A DNA stretch of 64,000 bases from Microcoleus sp. FACHB-68 (GTDB taxonomy: Bacteria > Cyanobacteriota > Cyanobacteriia > Cyanobacteriales > Oscillatoriaceae), in contig NZ_JACJOT010000008.1 of assembly GCF_014695715.1 (NCBI RefSeq), positions 248,001-312,000 on the forward strand, written 5' to 3'. Made by a program: the position numbers and the translations under genes. Below the pieces are notes generated by a model. The model saw only the letters and a list, made by a program, of their open reading frames with translations. It had not been told where the DNA came from and made no database searches. Positions 59,107 to 64,000 of this stretch are shown here, one piece after another (position 1 is the stretch's first letter; every line of letters begins with the position of its first letter).

Positions 59107-60171
59107 TCAGGTTTGGACTGAAAATTCCGCCGCATCAACTCCCCAATTTACCCAGGAAATTGCCTCTCTCGCTGATTGTACATCAGGCGGAACTCGTAAG
59201 GCATAAATGCAGCCGGTGCTAGGGCAAGTCATTTTTATTAAAAATATTGGCTCAACATCAGCATTTTCAATTTTTAAAAGCGTGTATTCTTGCCAAGAAT
59301 CTAAGGCTTCAGCTTGCAATTCTTGGCAAATTCGCCCGTAACCTATTTCCTGAACTAATACTCGACGAACTTCAGCATTGCGTTCTTCTATTAGCCATTG
59401 AGCTTGCCACTGATGTGGCTGTAATTTCCCATATTTTTCAGGTAATGTTACCCCATGATAGGAGTACAGGCTGAATCCATCAGCATACTGAAGGGCGGCT
59501 TCGCCTTCCCCATGAAGGCGATTTTCACTATCAAAAGCGAGTTTGACGGGCCGGTTACAAACAATTGCTGTTTTATTATAATAAAAAATCCAGCCAGTAT
59601 TTTTCACGAGCGACTGAAATAACGACCAAGATTTTTCAGTCAAATTGCAATCTAATACAGTTATACAAAAATCGAATAAGCTTCCACTAGCCGCCCAAGT
59701 TTCGGATTTAACAGACTCAGAAAAAGCTAAATTAAGAAAGCTATTTCCGATATCAGGCTCCAAATATCTCTTGAGTTGCGGATAAAAGTTTTCCCACAGT
59801 TGTTCCTTGAGTGTTTGCCGAAGTTGGTTTTCTAATTGAGTCAATAATTGATTATCTACTTGACTCAATAATTCGCTTTCCAATTGGCTCAACAGTTGGC
59901 TTTTTAACTGATTGCTCAGTGAACTCCATCGGTTCGGGCAAAATTGGTGATGTTTCTTTTTAAGTATGTTTAATGCCTCATAAGGGCTATCATAAAAAAG
60001 AATTTCCGGTTCAGGTAAGCCAATCAAAGCATAAGCTTCTTTGACTGTTTCAGAGGCTTTTTTACGATCAATCGGTTGTGTTGCCAGCGAGATTTCTCTC
60101 CACTTTTCCTGATAAAGCGGAATTAAAGCTTCTTGAGCAGGCGTTAGTTTTTCAATCTTAATCTTCGACAT
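59107..60171 (-). CDS. DUF6745-like hypothetical protein
   Basis: About 354 residues from ATG 60171 (MSKIKIEKLTPAQEAL), which overlaps the end of the upstream gene by 14 bases. The region after residue 150 contains the aromatic-rich FCITVLDCNLTEKSWSLFQ and, near the end, a block on input and inheritance of values (EVRRVLVQEIGYGRICQEL), as in cyanobacterial DUF6745 proteins. Between about 85 and 140 runs a Gln/Leu-rich repeat of eight-residue steps (LLSQLESELLSQVDNQLLTQ) predicted to be an amphipathic helix. Function unknown. It is translationally coupled to the 97-residue gene before it. Confidence 0.6.
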   Translation of the reverse strand: MSKIKIEKLTPAQEALIPLYQEKWREISLATQPIDRKKASETVKEAYALIGLPEPEILFYDSPYEALNILKKKHHQFCPNRWSSLSNQLKSQLLSQLESELLSQVDNQLLTQLENQLRQTLKEQLWENFYPQLKRYLEPDIGNSFLNLAFSESVKSETWAASGSLFDFCITVLDCNLTEKSWSLFQSLVKNTGWIFYYNKTAIVCNRPVKLAFDSENRLHGEGEAALQYADGFSLYSYHGVTLPEKYGKLQPHQWQAQWLIEERNAEVRRVLVQEIGYGRICQELQAEALDSWQEYTLLKIENADVEPIFLIKMTCPSTGCIYALRVPPDVQSAREAISWVNWGVDAAEFSVQT

Positions 60172-60451
60172 ATCGCCATCCTGCCGGCTCATATTCCCGC
60201 TGAATTCGCACCATCCAATCGCCTTGCGGAATGGCAATTGCGTGATGTTCTTCGTGAGTTAAAGTTGCTGTTTCTGATAATATGTGCAGATACAACGTGC
60301 CATTTTTTTCATACAATTCAGCGTCTCCTTCACTGATTCGGTGTGCGTGTCCGGTTACTTCCCCTTCTGCGAGCGTTAAATGGGTTAGCTTTTCTCCCTC
60401 AATTTGAGGTGCCGACGTTAAAATTACATCGCCTTGTCGTATTGGTTGCAT
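60158..60451 (-). CDS. Small hypothetical protein coupled to the DUF6745-like gene
   Basis: 97 residues from ATG 60451 (MQPIRQGDVILTSAP); a TTG four codons upstream is possible. It is beta-rich with GEVTGHAHRISEGDAELYEK and LTHEEHHAIAIPQGDWMVRI, giving five histidines that could bind metal. The ending REYEPAGWRYVED is distinctive. No characterised family recognised. The stop overlaps the next gene's start by 14 bases, so the two proteins are probably made together. Confidence 0.6.
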   Translation of the reverse strand: MQPIRQGDVILTSAPQIEGEKLTHLTLAEGEVTGHAHRISEGDAELYEKNGTLYLHILSETATLTHEEHHAIAIPQGDWMVRIQREYEPAGWRYVED

Positions 60452-60699
60452 AAGCTTTGTCAACTCATCTTAATTAAATTGAATTTAATCGAATTGAGCG
60501 GACGCAGCTATAATTGCCTTTTGTCCCGCTCCAACTCAATTAATTGATTCAAAAATTTACTATTATTTTACTTCATGTTTTAAAGATGTGGGTAAATTTT
60601 ACCTAGCTCCTAACTCCTGTTTTACCTCAAGCGTGATGCACTGAAGATAAAACCCAGATGAAAATCCTGCCAAAACCCGATTTACTAGCACAGCAATCA

Positions 60700-62019
60700 T
60701 CAAGAAACGCTGCTTGATTGTTTGCTGAAATTGAATGCAAGACAAGATACTTCTGATATTAAAGCAATAATCATGGCGGTCGCAGCGGCAATCGCACCCG
60801 GCACTCCAAGCTGGACTCCTAAAAACGCGCCTAATAGTAAAATCGTCGTACCAATCCAGGTTGCACGGTTCACGCCTCGCGTCTGACCTGACCCCACCAA
60901 AAAGCCCTGAGTGGCATTTTGAGCCGCAACCAGAAGGGGGACAACAGCGCACAACAGCAACACAGGACGGATACCTTCTACCAGAGCAGAATCGTTTCCC
61001 ACGAAGCTCTGAACAACGATGAGTCCAAATGGGGTCGTGCTGCTCAAAAGCAACAGCAGCGAACACAGCATCCCCACGCTTAGGGCAAATGCGATCAATT
61101 GTCGATCAGTAACTAGACCTCTGTTTTTAATAATCACCTGCTGTACCATGCGAGTTGCATTAGCAATCACTAAAACCAATCCCCAAGCTGCCGGCCAAGC
61201 AGCTAGTGCAATATCAGCGTCTTGGGCACGGGCGATAATTCCCACCAGCACCGCACGCCCACCCCATAGCACAAGCATCGAACAGGCTAAGGGCCAGTAG
61301 AATTTCCAGACGCTTTTGAGATTGGTGGGCAGGTTTTGCACAGAATCGGTCGGTCGAGGGGGACGAGTCGCTCCGAGCCGGCGAGCAGCCCATGTCACGA
61401 TCACCGCCTCTAAAACGACCCCAGCTATCAAAGCAGTTCCCGCCAGCAGTGCCCCGGCTACCTTCAAGGTAAATCCGACTAAAAGCACAACCGCCACAAT
61501 CACCAGACGAGCAATGCTAGCGAACGCCACTGCCTGGGAATGGCCGGCATGAATCAACAACCCTTGGAAATAACGTCGCCAAGCAATCGCAAACGGCCAC
61601 AGAATCATTAACGTCAATACAATACGCACCGTTTCCTGTAATTGGGATGCAATCCCCAACAGGGTGCCACCTAGCGTTGCAAAAACAAATGGCAGCGTCA
61701 GTAGCAACAGTAATGCGCTCAATCCGCCCCCAGCTAAAAGCGTAAATCGCCACAAGGCACGCCGTGATCGCTCCATTGGCGCAAGGGCATTCGAGGCGTG
61801 CAGGATCGTAATAATCGGACTTTCAAAAAAGATCGCTAGCGATTTGGCGATGCCCAAAGCTGCCAAATTCACCCGTGTGTCGGGTAGGTGAGCTAGAGTG
61901 GTGGTCATCATCGGATCGCCGCAAGCCATTGCTACATCGCTGAGGGACAGCGGGATAAACTGCCGCCACAGATTTAAAAAAGTGATTTTAGACGGACTCT
62001 GAGAAGCGTTTAAGGTCAT
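60700..62019 (-). CDS. MATE-type multidrug/metabolite exporter-like protein
   Basis: About 439 residues from ATG 62019; a GTG at 62025 would overlap the upstream stop as GTGA. About twelve hydrophobic segments are visible (such as LLLLLTLPFVFATLGGTLLG and LIVIAVVLLVGF-like stretches). The N-terminal FIPLSLSDVAMACGDPMMTT and the two-fold arrangement of helices fit the MATE/MOP superfamily, near the ANKH-like branch. It starts two bases after the SbnA-like gene, so the two are almost certainly one transcript, and export of that enzyme's product is the natural inference. Confidence 0.75.
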   Translation of the reverse strand: MTLNASQSPSKITFLNLWRQFIPLSLSDVAMACGDPMMTTTLAHLPDTRVNLAALGIAKSLAIFFESPIITILHASNALAPMERSRRALWRFTLLAGGGLSALLLLLTLPFVFATLGGTLLGIASQLQETVRIVLTLMILWPFAIAWRRYFQGLLIHAGHSQAVAFASIARLVIVAVVLLVGFTLKVAGALLAGTALIAGVVLEAVIVTWAARRLGATRPPRPTDSVQNLPTNLKSVWKFYWPLACSMLVLWGGRAVLVGIIARAQDADIALAAWPAAWGLVLVIANATRMVQQVIIKNRGLVTDRQLIAFALSVGMLCSLLLLLSSTTPFGLIVVQSFVGNDSALVEGIRPVLLLCAVVPLLVAAQNATQGFLVGSGQTRGVNRATWIGTTILLLGAFLGVQLGVPGAIAAATAMIIALISEVSCLAFNFSKQSSSVS

Positions 62020-62021
62020 GG

Positions 62022-63098
62022 TCACGCGGGTTGTTGCTGTCGCAGAAGGGTTGCAGGGACGGGTTGGAGGGCGCGAATTGTAGCAGTAAGCGCTGAGTTT
62101 GACAAAATTTCAATCCCTTGCTGGGTCAGCCATTGCGGATTGTAGACAGTTTCGAGATAGCGATCTCCCCGATCCGGGTTCAACAATACCATGCGTTGAG
62201 AGCTGTGATATTGCGTGCCATAGGCAAGGGCAGCGGCAACGATTGCGCCGGTGGATGCCCCCAGCAGCAACCCCTCTAGACGCGCCAGAGCATGGCAAAC
62301 GGAGAAGGCAAGGCAATCGGTTACCGAATAAGCTGCATCCAGCACTGTCGCGTCAAAGTTGGGCGGTACAAAGGACAACCCCAACCCCGTCATTTTGTAG
62401 GGATGGGAGGGGGTGCCGAAGATAGCTGACCCTGCGACATCTACGCCGACAATTCGGGTTTGAGGATAGCGCTGTTTGAAAAACCGGCTGATTCCCCCCA
62501 GTTGTCCAGCAGTGCTGACCCCGATAACGATGACATCCGGTGCGCCGCCAAATGCTTGTTCGATTTCGCGGGCAGTGAATTGCTCATGGGCAGTCGGGTT
62601 TTCAGGATTGCGGTGCTGGCAGGGATACCACGCCCCCGGAATGCTCTGGGCGAGTTCTTGTGCTTTTTGCATTCTCGCTACCTGCATCGAACCATTGGCA
62701 TCTGCCGCACTCAGGGGTACATCCACCATTTCTGCCCCATAGGCAGCTAGCATTCGCCGAAACGGAGGCGCAGTTTTGGCATCGACGACAACAATGACAC
62801 GATAGCCCCGCGCTGCACCAATCATTGCCAGACCAACGCCGAAGTTACCAGAACTGGATTCAACAATCGTGCCACCAGGGTTGAGCAAGCCGATACGTTC
62901 TGCGTGTTGAACCAGATACAGGGCATTTTTCTCTTTAATGCTGCCACCAGGGTTGCAGGATTCCAATTTGAGATAAAATTCGTGATTCTGACAGAGTTCA
63001 CTCAAGCGGTTGATCCGTACAATCGGGACATTCCCAATCGCCTCCGTGATATCGCTAGACAGGGGCAATTTTGGAGTGTTTTTTAAAACTTGGAGCAT
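62022..63098 (-). CDS. SbnA-like PLP-dependent cysteine-synthase-family enzyme
   Basis: 358 residues. The PLP lysine is K55 in NPGGSIKEKNAL; the phosphate loop is SSSGNFG (81-87), in place of TSGNTG; GVSTAGQLGGISRFF follows, and the C-terminus contains GLLLGASTGAIVAAAL and LLNPDRGDRYLETVYNPQWL. This pattern is that of SbnA, which joins O-phosphoserine and glutamate on the way to 2,3-diaminopropionate. The partner SbnB dehydrogenase is not in the window, so the product is uncertain. It shares a transcript with a MATE-type exporter. A true cysteine synthase at 1101 makes a housekeeping cysteine role unlikely. Confidence 0.75.
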   Translation of the reverse strand: MLQVLKNTPKLPLSSDITEAIGNVPIVRINRLSELCQNHEFYLKLESCNPGGSIKEKNALYLVQHAERIGLLNPGGTIVESSSGNFGVGLAMIGAARGYRVIVVVDAKTAPPFRRMLAAYGAEMVDVPLSAADANGSMQVARMQKAQELAQSIPGAWYPCQHRNPENPTAHEQFTAREIEQAFGGAPDVIVIGVSTAGQLGGISRFFKQRYPQTRIVGVDVAGSAIFGTPSHPYKMTGLGLSFVPPNFDATVLDAAYSVTDCLAFSVCHALARLEGLLLGASTGAIVAAALAYGTQYHSSQRMVLLNPDRGDRYLETVYNPQWLTQQGIEILSNSALTATIRALQPVPATLLRQQQPA

Positions 63099-63260
63099 AG
63101 CTTTAGACCTTCAAAATCGACAATAGCCAGTCATAATGAGCGCTCCGGTAAGCTGGCTCGTTCAGCATCGGAACTCATTAGACATCTTTCCCTTAATGTC
63201 AAGCTTTGCCGGAAATAATGAAATTATGATGAAATTGTCGAACCAGATAGATTAGCTGCT

Positions 63261-63500
63261 CTAAAAACTAAGCGTTGTCTGCAACACGCTAGTTCCTAAC
63301 TCTACGTTGATACGTGGGCGTTTGCGAACAGTTAACCCATCTACTGTGTTATCCAATTCTGTAATTGCATCAACAATCTGCTATAAATCTCGTTTAAAAT
63401 TCTGAGGGTAACGGGAATTTTTAGGCAAATCTCGAATGGCTTCTATAGCAATCCTATTTAAGCTGTGAGATATCTGATGTTCAGAGCCTCGACTTCTCTA
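63261..63500 (-). pseudogene. Short unidentified coding remnant with internal stop
   Basis: One minus-strand frame reads LNRIAIEAIRDLPKNSRYPQ, NFKRDL, then an amber stop, then QIVDAITELDNTVDGLTVRK and RPRINVELGTSVLQTTLSF to a final stop. The uninterrupted, protein-like composition on both sides of one stop suggests a decayed gene. No family recognised. Apart from this, the 63099-63598 gap shows nothing. Confidence 0.4.
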
Positions 63501-63598
63501 AGAAGTTGGGTAACTCGTTTTCACGAATTATTAAGGACTGCTATCGTAAAAATTGAATAGATTTCCAAGTTTTCAGCCCAATCATTTAACGGCATTCA

Positions 63599-64000
63599 CT
63601 ATAATTTTTCCAAACGCACTAAAGCGTTATAATCTGGGATGCCGGCTTGAGGTGAACGCTTGTTTCTATCTAACAAAACATTACCTTCTGGCCAATGAAC
63701 TTGTAAATTTCCAGGTAATACCGGCGCTGTATGGATTCTTCCTTCCAACTTTCCAAAGTCATTACTTAAAATTACCGCATCTCCCTCTATTAATCCTAAA
63801 TTCTCCGCATCTTCTTTGCAAATAAAAATTGCTTCTCGCAAAGCGCCGGTGATCGCATCTTTCTTTGCTTGAACCATGCTGTTAAACTGCTTGCCGCGTC
63901 GGGTTGTCACGCGGAACATTCCTTGGGGTAACTCTGGCTTAACCGGCAAACCTAAAGCGGCAAAATGAGCTTTTCCATCTGATGTAGAAAAGTTCCAATC
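63599..64000 (-). CDS. Molybdopterin oxidoreductase / formate dehydrogenase alpha subunit, C-terminal part
   Basis: The frame is open to the window edge, giving 133 C-terminal residues. The first visible residues, DWNFSTSDGKAHFAALGLP, are followed by FRVTTRRGKQFNSMVQAKKD, EDAENLGLIEGDAVILSNDF and LQVHWPEGNVLLDRN. This is the molybdopterin-dinucleotide-binding domain of the FdhF/YdeP-type oxidoreductases. The active-site cysteine or selenocysteine region lies outside. With fdhD 4.5 kb away on the same strand, a formate-dehydrogenase-like enzyme is likely; other molybdopterin oxidoreductases remain possible. Confidence 0.82.
   Translation of the reverse strand, partial: DWNFSTSDGKAHFAALGLPVKPELPQGMFRVTTRRGKQFNSMVQAKKDAITGALREAIFICKEDAENLGLIEGDAVILSNDFGKLEGRIHTAPVLPGNLQVHWPEGNVLLDRNKRSPQAGIPDYNALVRLEKL

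Noticed and set aside
63553-63825. 90-residue plus-strand frame near the right end
   Set aside because: Lies antisense to the well-supported molybdopterin oxidoreductase C-terminus and has no protein-family features.

Overview
The window looks like the chromosome of a filamentous, Oscillatoriales-type cyanobacterium; the genus is inference. The signs are cyanobacterial-type protein families (a cold-shock/DUF1294 fusion, an SLH plus WG-repeat protein, a PRC-barrel protein directly after smc), a Form IV RuBisCO-like MtnW, an Sfp/HetI-type phosphopantetheinyl transferase, large non-ribosomal peptide synthetases (NRPS), and tandem heptanucleotide repeats of the kind known from filamentous cyanobacteria. 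The palindrome GCCGGC is conspicuously frequent, while the usual cyanobacterial HIP1 palindrome GCGATCGC was seen only once.

Layout: 1-5 kb holds ordinary genes (1-Cys peroxiredoxin 3' end, Uma2 protein, cysteine synthase, zinc alcohol dehydrogenase, methyltransferase, cold-shock/DUF1294 protein). From 6.7 to 28 kb lies an orphan NRPS locus: a divergent phosphopantetheinyl transferase; a three-module NRPS with a truncated starter condensation domain and a thioesterase; a 1414-residue protein joining an FkbH-type glyceryl-loading domain, a carrier domain, a PqqD/RRE-like domain and a glycosyltransferase-like domain; and a separate one-module NRPS with a Lys2-like adenylation domain and its own thioesterase. 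From 28 to 34 kb are a thioredoxin-like ferredoxin, a degenerate receiver protein, an IS982-type transposase remnant, YgfZ, small membrane proteins and a RecB-like nuclease. From 34 to 41.4 kb are a patatin and a dispersed methionine-salvage set (mtnB, mtnX, mtnW, mtnD) with an SLH/WG protein and a TDP2-like phosphodiesterase between its members.

From 44 to 49.6 kb is a decayed accessory strip: a methyltransferase and a broken second copy of part of it, two frameshifted copies of one unidentified C-terminus, a truncated protease-like ORF, a toxin-antitoxin pair, a DUF262/DUF1524 restriction-like protein and a possible MITE. From 49.6 to 58 kb are smc, the PRC-barrel protein, a PBP4-type DD-peptidase and a duplicated-domain membrane-anchored protein. 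From 58 to 64 kb are fdhD and the 3' end of a molybdopterin formate-dehydrogenase-like subunit, flanking a DUF6745-like pair and an SbnA-like PLP enzyme coupled to a MATE-type exporter.

Main candidate for a new system: the NRPS locus, above all the FkbH-carrier-RRE-glycosyltransferase fusion. A second theme is heptanucleotide repeats that sit inside coding sequence without breaking frame, twice at the same adenylation-domain linker, and also in SMC and at the end of FdhD.
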